From: Oscillospiraceae bacterium
Lineage (GTDB): Bacteria > Bacillota > Clostridia > Oscillospirales > Oscillospiraceae
Reading direction: 5' to 3'
Assembly (NCBI GenBank): GCA_009781695.1
Contig: WQVH01000002.1
Span: forward strand, 1-64,000
Length of the DNA: 64,000 bases
The translations under genes were made by a program, and so were the position numbers. Positions within the stretch are counted from its first letter, which is position 1; the number at the start of each line of letters is the position of its first letter. Below the pieces are notes generated by a model that worked only from the letters and a program-made list of their open reading frames with translations, searched no databases and was not told the DNA's origin. Of this stretch, positions 19,364 to 28,150 are shown piece after piece.

Positions 19364-19615
19364 AACGAATCGTCACCTCCTCGATTATAAGCCTTATATA
19401 TATTAAGAAGAACAGCTCATTTTACCACAGCTTTTGCCAAATTTCTACCACTCTCGTCTCTTATCTACATTCTCTTATTCAACGCAATATTCTACTACAG
19501 CAGACGGCAAGTCCGACTTATAAATGAGATGTGCCATTTTGACCATTCTCATTATTTTTGACATGCGGAAATCGTGAAAAAATGGGTCACTACGCCCACG
19601 CAACTTTCCCCTTGA

Positions 19616-19737
19616 CCGCAACCAGGACATCTGGATGCGCCATCTGTATAGTATCGAGGGCATAAGCCGCAATTTAGTCCACAGTCCGAAAATAGCGGAT
19701 AGCTTCTCACTTTATATTCCATTTTATTTTCTCCTTA
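19616..19737. repeat. Direct repeat copy 2 (orphan 5' fragment of the DUF3795 gene)
   Basis: 122 bp, 3 mismatches to 15821-15942. Confidence 0.9.
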
Positions 19738-19755
19738 TAATCGGATATATCAACG

Positions 19756-20016
19756 CTATACATTGTGCTGTTCCCGAATGCATTTTAAAGACTGCTTTGC
19801 GTTTCTAATGCGGCCTTCAGAAACATCAAGCTCAGATGCTCCGAGCTTATGATACACATCTTGCATGAACATGCGCTCTTCAAAAGCTTGAATGCTCATT
19901 ATCACCATGTCGCCGTAGCCATTCTTTGTTATGTATATAGGTTCGTTAATATCATGGCAAAGCTGTGAAATCTCTCCGGTATTTTTCAAGTCTTTGATCG
20001 GAATAATTTGCAGCAT
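19756..20016 (-). CDS. Phd/YefM-type antitoxin
   Basis: MLQIIPIKDLKNTGEISQLCHDINEPIYITKNGYGDMVIMSIQAFEERM. Confidence 0.8.
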   Translation of the reverse strand: MLQIIPIKDLKNTGEISQLCHDINEPIYITKNGYGDMVIMSIQAFEERMFMQDVYHKLGASELDVSEGRIRNAKQSLKCIREQHNV

Positions 20017-20032
20017 TTCAAAAGCCCCCTTT

Positions 20033-20075
20033 TCTGGCTTCCACAAAGAGGTCAATATCCTCAATGATGTAATCT
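20033..20075. repeat. 43-bp direct repeat of 16014-16056 (DUF3791 3' fragment)
   Basis: TCTGGCTTCCACAAAGAGGTCAATATCCTCAATGATGTAATCT is identical in both places. Confidence 0.9.
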
Positions 20076-20201
20076 GCAAATACGAGAGTGCGCACTCAAT
20101 ATACCCCACAAGCGATCCAAAGTAAAGCGATTTGTGCGCAAAAGTAGTTTTTGACTATATGTGAATTATGCGGTAACATCATGGTATACATAGGACACCA
20201 T

Positions 20202-20690
20202 GCCCCCTTCGCGCTCGAAGGGGGTGCCGTCCACAGACGGCGGGGGTTGTCCTTCAGGACGGAAAAGAGGTGCAGTCAAATCGTGCCAAACACACCATAT
20301 AATGCCGCATTGACCAAGAGAGCAAGGGATCTCAGGAAGAATGCAACAAAGCAAGAAAATCGCCAATGGTACGAATACTTACGTGATTTCCGTCCTCGTT
20401 TTACGCGACAGCGTATTGTAGGCAGTTACATTCTTGATTTCTACTGTGGCTCGGTGAAACTCGCTGTCGAATTGGATGGCTCTCAGCATTATGAATCTGA
20501 ATCAATGGAATATGACAAAACCAGAACCAGATTTCTTGAATCTTTAGGCATACAAGTCATACGTTTTGCGAATACTGATGTTGATAAAAATTTTGAGGGG
20601 GTCTGTATTGCTATTGAAAACCAAGTAAATGCGCTTCGGGGACAACCCCCGCCGTCTGCGGACGGCACCCCCTTCGAGCGCGAAGGGGGC
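20202..20690. mobile_element. Candidate small mobile element: DUF559 endonuclease ORF between 51-bp inverted repeats
   Basis: 20202-20252 and the reverse complement of 20640-20690 agree at 50 of 51 positions. Confidence 0.65.
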
Positions 20691-20699
20691 TCAGAGTGA
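20283..20699 (+). CDS. DUF559-type (Vsr-like) endonuclease domain protein
   Basis: KRARDLRKNATKQENRQWYEYLRDFRPRFTRQRIVGSYILDFYCGSVKLAVELDGSQHYE; GTG start favoured over the upstream ATG. Confidence 0.75.
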   Translation: MPNTPYNAALTKRARDLRKNATKQENRQWYEYLRDFRPRFTRQRIVGSYILDFYCGSVKLAVELDGSQHYESESMEYDKTRTRFLESLGIQVIRFANTDVDKNFEGVCIAIENQVNALRGQPPPSADGTPFEREGGSE

Positions 20700-20799
20700 C
20701 CATGTTTTCGAAGTTTAGAAATATGTCATCGCCTTGCATCCGAGGGGCTAAATCCGCCCTGATCGAATCGCAATCGCCTCATCTGCAATTTACGTTACA

Positions 20800-21440
20800 C
20801 TAATTTCGTTCCATCAAGATTTTTATCGGTTCGCATTGGGTAATTCGGCTGATGGATATCATGCCCGCAATAGATGCCAGCAGAACAGATACGCCCAATA
20901 TTTGCATGGCGGTCCGCGCGCTTACCGATACATGGACATTAATTGCATCGGTCTGCCCGGCCAGTATCACGTCGGATACCGGCTGTGACAGCAGACTTCC
21001 TGCGCCCATGCCCAGCACAAAGCAAACACAGGTGATTGCAAGTATTTCGATCCAAATCCCCAGTGCGACTGTTTTCTTTTTCATGCCCATGGCTCTCAGC
21101 ACACCGATTTCATATTTGCGTTCACGGATAGAGATGACCGACAAAAGCGCCATGATGAACGCACCCAACACCAGCACAATGATGAGAAAGGTTCGTGTTA
21201 GATTTTGTAAGTTTTCCAAATGCCCGGCTACGTTTTCAAATGTCGAGGCTTCCGAGATCACCGCATAATTTTCAGGAAGCCCTTTTTGACGCAGCTCCAT
21301 CTCAAAACTTTCTAACATATCGGGATGATTCAGATTATATCACTTCAATCCCATTCATGCTCGTGCGGCTTTCTCTGATATCTGCCTCATGTACATATTC
21401 TGATTCGGCAAAATATAGAAATTGTTCAAGCGAAGCCGTT
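20800..21440 (-). pseudogene. Remnant of an FtsX-like ABC permease (C-terminal part)
   Basis: ERKYEIGVLRAMGMKKKTVALGIWIEILAI; N-terminal half missing and an additional frame break at about 21335-21350. Confidence 0.7.
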
Positions 21441-22061
21441 GTTTCTCCATATCTTTACGCTGGCATGGATGATCCCTTCATTGCCCTGAAAATCATAACC
21501 CCAAATGCGTGTAAGCAGGGTCTCGTGAGTGATGATCTTCCCTGCGCTTCGCGTGAACAATTCTAAGATTTCATATTCTTTGGGCGTGAGTATTATTTTT
21601 TCGCCATCATATTCCGCACCATAGGTTTCGGGAAACAGCACGAGCTTGCCTGCCTGTATTTCTTTTTTCAATGCGCCACTGCGCCGCAGCAGGGCTTCGG
21701 CCCGCTTCACCAGTATCTGCATGGAAAAGGGTTTTGTCACATAATCATCCGCTTGGTTTTCAAACGCCCGCAGTTGGTTGTCATCATCTGAGAGTGCTGT
21801 CATCATCAAAACAGGTGTATCGCGGATTTGCCGGAGTTCTTTGAGCAGCGCTTGCCCATTTGTTCCGGGAAGCATGATATCCAATATGATGAGCTGATAG
21901 GTCTTGTCGTAAATTAAATGCAGCGCATCATCGCCATTGGCGCAAGCATCCACATGCCATCCCTCATTGCGGAGGAATTTGCAAACCATGTCTTGTATTC
22001 TCGTGTCGTCCTCAACGACTAAAATGTTGATATTCATGCACATCACCGCCTTGTACAACAT
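21426..22061 (-). pseudogene. OmpR-family response regulator, C-terminus truncated at a deletion junction
   Basis: Normal receiver and winged-helix domains up to GNEGIIHASVK, then aberrant IWRNNGFA*. Confidence 0.65.
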
Positions 22062-22331
22062 TTTACTATGGTAATCTAACTTTAGTCTAAGGTGGGGCGC
22101 CTTAACAAATAGTATATCATAGGCGCAAACTTTTGCATCACAATAAGTGTAAACTTGGTGCGCCGAAATGATATATGCATTTAAATCCTATATGATGATT
22201 GCGTAGGAACCATCATATCACCAAAATATGACTGCATCATGTCATGTGAAAATCATCACTTCTTTACACTAAATCACTAAAAGAACCAAAGTAACCGCAA
22301 ATATGCATTTACACTTTGTTTATAATTGATA

Positions 22332-22360
22332 TTGACCCACATTTGCTGCAGAGGTATAAT
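22332..22360 (+). promoter_or_regulatory. Sigma-A promoter
   Basis: TTGACC - 17 bp - TATAAT upstream of the substrate-binding gene. Confidence 0.65.
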
Positions 22361-22403
22361 TTACTTTTATATCCAAAATAATTATAGTAAAGGTGTGAGA
22401 ACA

Positions 22404-23399
22404 ATGAAAAAGACATGTAAGGCAATCGCCCTGCTGCTGACTTTGGCTCTCGCAGCCGGATTGTTTTCCGCCTGCGCAGGAATCGATGACGCAGCCAACA
22501 CAGAAAATGGCACAGCAAACGCAACAGACACATTCCAAATCGGCATCTTGCAATTGGTAGAACATCCTGCGCTTGACGCTGCTAGAGATGGATTCATTGC
22601 AGCGCTTAACGAGGCCGGACTTGTGTTTGAATATGATTTTCAAAACGCTCAAGGCGACACCCAAGTTGTTAACACGATTGCTCAGCGCTTTGTCGGCAAC
22701 AATGTGGATTTAGTTTTAGCGATAGCCACGCCCAGTATTCAAGCCATGCACGCTGCAACAGAACATATCCCCATCGTCGGCACAGCCATAACCAGTTATG
22801 TCAGAGCGGGTGTGGTGTACAGCAACGAAGCTCCGGGAGGAAATGTAACCGGCGCATCTGATATGAATCCGATTGAAGCCCAGATCAACATGGTTGTTGA
22901 GTTTTTGCCCGAAATAGAAACTTTGGGTATCGTATATTCTACCAATGAAACCAATTCCGTATATCAAGCTGAAATTGCACGCGGTATTGCTGAATCTTTA
23001 GGACTCAATGTGGTAGAGGGAACCGTGACAACCACCGGAGATGTCCAGCAAAACATGCTCTTTGTCGCAAACCGGGTTGATGCAATTTTCATTCCGACAG
23101 ACAATACCCACGCCGATGCCATGGGCATTGTAGGCTCTGTGAGTATTGAAACCGGAGTACCTGTCTTCCCCGGTGAGGAAAACATGGTGATGGGTGGAGG
23201 TATTGCCACACTCAGCGTCAATTATTTCGAACTGGGCAAGCAGTCTGGCCGCATGGCGGTGCAGATACTCAGGGATGGCGCAGATCCTGCGACCATGCCG
23301 ATACAGCTTGCGGAGACCCTAAATTATGTAGTCAATGGATTTATGGTGGAAGAATTGGGACTCATAGTCCCCGAACGTTTTGCTGACCATATCTCATAG
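22404..23399 (+). CDS. ABC transporter substrate-binding lipoprotein (TrpX/COG2984-like)
   Basis: Lipobox LFSACAG; IGILQLVEHPALDAARDGF...NTIAQRFVGNNVDLVLAIATPS. Confidence 0.85.
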   Translation: MKKTCKAIALLLTLALAAGLFSACAGIDDAANTENGTANATDTFQIGILQLVEHPALDAARDGFIAALNEAGLVFEYDFQNAQGDTQVVNTIAQRFVGNNVDLVLAIATPSIQAMHAATEHIPIVGTAITSYVRAGVVYSNEAPGGNVTGASDMNPIEAQINMVVEFLPEIETLGIVYSTNETNSVYQAEIARGIAESLGLNVVEGTVTTTGDVQQNMLFVANRVDAIFIPTDNTHADAMGIVGSVSIETGVPVFPGEENMVMGGGIATLSVNYFELGKQSGRMAVQILRDGADPATMPIQLAETLNYVVNGFMVEELGLIVPERFADHIS

Positions 23400-23426
23400 A
23401 CTATATCAAGAAGCGGGGACGCAACA

Positions 23427-24347
23427 ATGGAACTCATAATTCAGGGTGCAATAAGCCTAGGATTACTCTGGTCACTCATGACAATCGGCGTATTTATGAC
23501 CTTTCGGATACTCAACATGCCCGATTTGTCCGTGGAAGGAACCGTTATACTTGGCGCCGCAACTGCAGCACGGCTTGTATCAAATGGTCACAACCCCTTT
23601 ATGGCAACCATCATGGCGGCACTCGTGGGCAGTATTGGTGGGTTTGTGACGGGATTTTTACATACCAAGTTAAAAATCCCTCCGATACTTTCCGGAATCC
23701 TCACTATGGTCGCCTCATATTCTATCGTCATACGCATCATGGGTACATCTAATATCGCCCTGCCGCCGCATGGCCCTACTCGTGTGGTGTCTGTTTTTAC
23801 ATTTCTCCAAGAGATGGGGCTGACGAGACAGACTTCTATAATGGTATTTGCAGCCATTGTTGTGATACTCATGGGCGCAGCATATTACTTCTTTTGCGGC
23901 ACGGAAATCGGGAGCGCTGTCCGCGCAACCGGAAATAACAGACAAATGGTTGCAGCACAAGGCGTAAACACCAATGCCATGATCATCATGTATTTGATGA
24001 TATCTAATGGATTTGTGGCGCTTTCCGGTGCACTTGTTGCACAGCAACAGGGCTTTGCCTCTGTGGATATGGGGGTTGGAACCATTGTGGTGGGACTGGC
24101 ATCCGTGATTATTGCCGAGGTGCTATTTAATGTCCGCAGATTTTGGGCAAGACTGCTTACACTCGTTGCAGGCTCCATTATATATAGACTCATCATCACA
24201 TTGGTACTTGAGTTGGGTATGCCTGCCACCGACTTAAGACTGTTTTTGGCTATAACTGTTGTCATAGCGCTCACATTGCCGCTAATACGTGAAAAACTGG
24301 TCAAAGCTTTTGAAAAACTCAAGGCACGTGGAGGGCGTTCGAGATGA
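23427..24347 (+). CDS. ABC transporter permease (TrpY-like)
   Basis: Hydrophobic, DLSVEGTVILGAATAA, downstream of the binding protein. Confidence 0.85.
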   Translation: MELIIQGAISLGLLWSLMTIGVFMTFRILNMPDLSVEGTVILGAATAARLVSNGHNPFMATIMAALVGSIGGFVTGFLHTKLKIPPILSGILTMVASYSIVIRIMGTSNIALPPHGPTRVVSVFTFLQEMGLTRQTSIMVFAAIVVILMGAAYYFFCGTEIGSAVRATGNNRQMVAAQGVNTNAMIIMYLMISNGFVALSGALVAQQQGFASVDMGVGTIVVGLASVIIAEVLFNVRRFWARLLTLVAGSIIYRLIITLVLELGMPATDLRLFLAITVVIALTLPLIREKLVKAFEKLKARGGRSR

Positions 24348-25144
24348 CTATGTTAAACGTAGCACATGTAGATAAAACATTTAACACCGGAACCCCGCTT
24401 GAATCACACGTATTGCGCAGCGTAAACATGAGCTTGCACAAGGGGGATTATGCAACAATCATTGGCGGAAACGGCGCAGGCAAGAGCACCTTGATGAACA
24501 TTGTTGCAGGTACACACTTACCGGACAGCGGAACAATTACCATTGATGGACATAATGTGACGAAATTGCCTGAATTTAAGCGTGCGGCTTATCTGGGCAG
24601 AGTGTTTCAAGATCCTATGGTCGGCACAGCCGCGAGCATGAATATTGAAGAGAACCTTGCACTGGCTTACAGACGCGGAAAGCGTCGAGGATTTCGCTGG
24701 TATATATCCAGCAAGGAGCGCGATTTATATCGTGAACGGTTGTCAGATTTGGAGCTGGGACTAGAGAGTCGTCTTACAGACAAAGTAGGGCTACTCTCCG
24801 GCGGTCAACGTCAGGCGCTTGCCCTGATTATGGCCACACTACAAGAACCGCGTGTATTGCTCTTAGATGAGCACACTGCGGCGCTTGATCCGAAAACCGC
24901 ACCGAAAGTACTGGAAATTGGCAATAAAATTATAAAAAAATATAACCTGACCACCATGATGGTCACACACAATATGAAAGATGCAATCCGGCATGGTAAT
25001 CGCCTGATTATGATGAAAGCAGGTCAGATCGTGCTGGATATATCCGGAGGCGAAAAAAAGAATCTGACCGTGGAACATCTCATAGCAAGATTCAATCAAG
25101 TCAGCGATGAAGATTTTGATGACGATGCCGCCCTACTAGTGTAG
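24344..25144 (+). CDS. ABC transporter ATP-binding protein (TrpZ-like)
   Basis: GGNGAGKST, LLSGGQRQALALIMA, LLLDEHTAALDP. Confidence 0.9.
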   Translation: MTMLNVAHVDKTFNTGTPLESHVLRSVNMSLHKGDYATIIGGNGAGKSTLMNIVAGTHLPDSGTITIDGHNVTKLPEFKRAAYLGRVFQDPMVGTAASMNIEENLALAYRRGKRRGFRWYISSKERDLYRERLSDLELGLESRLTDKVGLLSGGQRQALALIMATLQEPRVLLLDEHTAALDPKTAPKVLEIGNKIIKKYNLTTMMVTHNMKDAIRHGNRLIMMKAGQIVLDISGGEKKNLTVEHLIARFNQVSDEDFDDDAALLV

Positions 25145-25302
25145 CGTATTCCAAATAACTAGCCTTTTCTTGCGGCATCTTTTTCCGCCTGACTTCGTCA
25201 AAATATTTTGAAAGACCAGTGGTATTCCTTCAATATTTTTCCTCGCCAGACAAAAAAATCTACCACAATTAAAGTCCAGTTATTTAAAACACGCTACACT
25301 AG
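25136..25302. mobile_element. 167-bp imperfect palindrome (MITE-like / bidirectional terminator)
   Basis: CTAGTGTAGCGT at 25136-25147 and ACGCTACACTAG at 25291-25302; pairing extends inwards for at least 58 bp per arm. Confidence 0.65.
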
Positions 25303-26285
25303 GATGATTCAAGCGAAACCAAAAACTCTTGCGCGATGAGCCGAAGCTCATCGCGTAAACTTTTAGGAGACAGCACCTCGCAGAGTACCCCAAACTGAAA
25401 TAACCAACCATAAAACACCGGGGAACACACAACCCGCACAGTCACAGTGAAGTGCTGCGCACCATCGGGTACTATGATGACTTCCTTGCCAAACCGATCT
25501 ATAACCGCACCGGCAAGTTGATTGTTCATTCTGAGCTTTACATCAGCTTCTTTCCCCCGAAACATCCCGAATACCTTTTTAGAATAATCCGCAAGATTGA
25601 AATTTGCAGATCCGAGGCTTCGAGGTTCATTGAGCGTCTTAACGCCACTCATTCGATCCACTCGGAAATGGGTAATATCTGAACGCTCTTCCGAGTGTGC
25701 GATAAGATAATAATTTTCCTCATTCCACGTCAGCGCAATGGGACTGACGATATAAGGCGCGCCATTGCGGCGAAAAGTGCGTTCTTTGTCCACATTATAT
25801 TCAAAATACTTAAAGCTTATTTTCTTTCGCTGACTGATTGCGTCATGCAGAGCATCAACGCTGTAATAGATGCTTTCATTCATACTTTTGACGCGATTTT
25901 GGATAAACACCTGACGTTGCAACTTCCCGGCATCATAAATGCTTGCAAGTCCTTCAAGCTTTTTTATGAGCGCTCCGGACTTTCTTTCCGTGATAAATTT
26001 TGATGATTGTACTGCATCGGCAAGCAATTTAAGTTCGGGCAACTCAAAATCACGTCCGGCAATATAATATCCATATGATTTTGATTTCACCATGACGATA
26101 TCGAGACCGAACTGACGCAGAGCCTCAATATCGTCATAGATGGTTTTTCTCTCGGCACTGATTCCGATCATCGAAAGTTTGGCTATAAGTTCTTGGACAG
26201 TCAACACATGCTGCTCGTCAGTCTCATTGAGCAGCATCTTCATCAAATAAAGTAATTTCAGTTTTTGATTTGCTGATTTCGGCAT
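25299..26285 (-). CDS. WYL-domain transcriptional regulator
   Basis: N-terminal HTH_11-like and WYL region (ISFKYFEYNVDKERTFRRNGAPYIVSPIALTWNEENYYLIAHS). Confidence 0.8.
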   Translation of the reverse strand: MPKSANQKLKLLYLMKMLLNETDEQHVLTVQELIAKLSMIGISAERKTIYDDIEALRQFGLDIVMVKSKSYGYYIAGRDFELPELKLLADAVQSSKFITERKSGALIKKLEGLASIYDAGKLQRQVFIQNRVKSMNESIYYSVDALHDAISQRKKISFKYFEYNVDKERTFRRNGAPYIVSPIALTWNEENYYLIAHSEERSDITHFRVDRMSGVKTLNEPRSLGSANFNLADYSKKVFGMFRGKEADVKLRMNNQLAGAVIDRFGKEVIIVPDGAQHFTVTVRVVCSPVFYGWLFQFGVLCEVLSPKSLRDELRLIAQEFLVSLESS

Positions 26286-26333
26286 GTTGTGTCAAGCTCC
26301 GTTTTGTTTTATACTCCACTGCGCCCGGCAGCT

Positions 26334-26783
26334 TTATTCTTGTGGACATCCTACTGAGATATTCCATCCAATATTAAAACGATCACATAACGAGCCAAAG
26401 CATTTGCTCCAAAAAGTCTCTCGGAGTTCCATGCCCACCTCTCCACCATCTTTTAAAACATCAAATGCAAATTTAGCAGAATCTTCATCGTCAAATTCCA
26501 CCATAATAGAAATATTTTCACCAATGGTAAAAGGAAACTCGGGTGGATTGTCGCAGAGCATGACTTTCTCACCGCCTAATTCAAACTGTGCGTGCATAAT
26601 CAAGTGCTCCATGCCCTCAGGACAAACATAACCATTTTCCGATGGCGCATCACTATAGCGCATCACTTCCGCTTTGACCTTAAACGCTCTTTCATATAAT
26701 GTGACAGCGTCTGCGCAGTTTCCCGGAAATGTAACATATGGACATATTTTCACGATCTTAGACCTCCTTAATAAAGTACTCAC
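26334..26783 (-). CDS. PhnB-like VOC-family protein
   Basis: PYVTFPGNCADAVTLYERAFKVKAEV...HAQFELGGEKVMLCDNPP. Confidence 0.8.
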   Translation of the reverse strand: MSTLLRRSKIVKICPYVTFPGNCADAVTLYERAFKVKAEVMRYSDAPSENGYVCPEGMEHLIMHAQFELGGEKVMLCDNPPEFPFTIGENISIMVEFDDEDSAKFAFDVLKDGGEVGMELRETFWSKCFGSLCDRFNIGWNISVGCPQE

Positions 26784-26848
26784 ATTCTATCATCAAACAG
26801 AATGTGAGTACAGATGAAATATAGCTTTTGTTTTAAACCCTACGAATT

Positions 26849-27955
26849 TTAGCCTCTTGTATAAGTGTAGGTCAGTGCTGAAGTAAGACGGCTGGTTAGG
26901 GTGAGTTGGTTTCCGCTGATGGAAAAGTACCATTCCGAAGGAAGAATACAGTTGGTGCCGCAGAGGTCAGGAGTGCTGCAAATGGAAAGCACATTGCCGC
27001 TTGTTGTCCAACGGATATTCATTCCGGTCATTGTTCCGGTGCCACCCGCTGCAAACACATAAAATGGTGTGCCCAGCCAGTTCCAAGTACCTATTAATGG
27101 ATTTTGTGCAGGTGCTTGTGTCGTCGGTGGTGTGGTAGGTGGTGCTGGCGTTGTTGGTGGTGCAGTGAGTCCGACTGAGTTTGCGCCGTGTGCGGCTTGG
27201 TTTTGTGTAAAGCCATCATGCACCAATTGATCTATAAGTGCACTGCGAGAAAATGCCATGAGATCTAAATATCTTTGTGCATGTCTGACAGCCTGCTCAT
27301 ACCAGTTTACGCCAATATTATCCACAGCGTGAGTGGCATCTGCATTGGAAAAGCCCTCAAACTCAAGTTGTCTAATTAGCCCGCTGCGTGAGAAAGACAT
27401 GAGATCTATGTAGTTCTGTGCGGCTCTTACTGCATTTCTTTGGCTTTCTGTCACGGAAGTTTGTGGTGGTGTTGGTGTTGCAGGGGCTGCTGGTGGGACA
27501 AATCCTGCCGGAAGTGTTGGATCCGGTTGAGCGCTGATGAGTACAGCCGATGCACCTGCATTCCAAGCAAGATAATATCCAACACTCTCAAGTACGAGAC
27601 GCAATGGAAGCATGGTTCTGCCGCCTATAGTTTGAGCCGGAACATCCAGTGTATGGCTTACACCATTGGTGGTGAAAACACTGCTGCCAATAGTAATGAC
27701 AACCACATCGTCTCCGGTTAATGTTACTTGATTGGTGTTAGGGTTCCAGTTGACATCAAAGCCCAATGTTTCAAAAACTCCGCGGACAGGTACGAGTGTT
27801 CTGCCGTCAATAACTGTCGGGTTCTGGTCAGCGAAAGTAACCGGCTGCCCTTCAATTAAAACCGAAATGGGCGCATTGGCGACTGCGCTGATGCCCGGAA
27901 TGAGTGCGAACATCAATAACGATGCCAATACAACTGCCAAAATTTTCTTCTTCAT
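26849..27955 (-). CDS. Secreted protein: copper-amine-oxidase-like domain plus two Ltp-type repeats
   Basis: DGRTLVPVRGVFETLGFDVNW, then two copies of A(A/R)xYxDLMxFSRSxLIxQLxxxGF. Confidence 0.8.
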   Translation of the reverse strand: MKKKILAVVLASLLMFALIPGISAVANAPISVLIEGQPVTFADQNPTVIDGRTLVPVRGVFETLGFDVNWNPNTNQVTLTGDDVVVITIGSSVFTTNGVSHTLDVPAQTIGGRTMLPLRLVLESVGYYLAWNAGASAVLISAQPDPTLPAGFVPPAAPATPTPPQTSVTESQRNAVRAAQNYIDLMSFSRSGLIRQLEFEGFSNADATHAVDNIGVNWYEQAVRHAQRYLDLMAFSRSALIDQLVHDGFTQNQAAHGANSVGLTAPPTTPAPPTTPPTTQAPAQNPLIGTWNWLGTPFYVFAAGGTGTMTGMNIRWTTSGNVLSICSTPDLCGTNCILPSEWYFSISGNQLTLTSRLTSALTYTYTRG

Positions 27956-28019
27956 AAATTCCTCCAAGGTAATGAGTTCTAGGCGTATGCCTGATCTTCC
28001 GCATTTTTTGCAGTGTGAT

Positions 28020-28048
28020 ATAATACCATGATTGAAATCCAACGTCAA
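28020..28048 (-). promoter_or_regulatory. Sigma-A promoter
   Basis: Minus strand TTGACG - 17 bp - TATTAT. Confidence 0.65.
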
Positions 28049-28150
28049 TGATTTTGTACAAAAGCATCAAAACGCGTACAAAAGATCACCTATAAACAAA
28101 CCCTTATTCACTTAAGCCGATGGGCGTTTGATCCCAGTATAGCAGTTTAG

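Noticed and set aside
19475-19672. 65-aa ORF MRLMPSILYRWRIQMSW...
   Set aside because: Runs antisense or out of frame through the duplicated DUF3795 fragment; an artefact of the repeat.
20202-20252. CRISPR repeat interpretation of the GC-rich hairpin repeats
   Set aside because: Only two copies in inverted orientation around a gene; no spacer array and no cas genes in the window.
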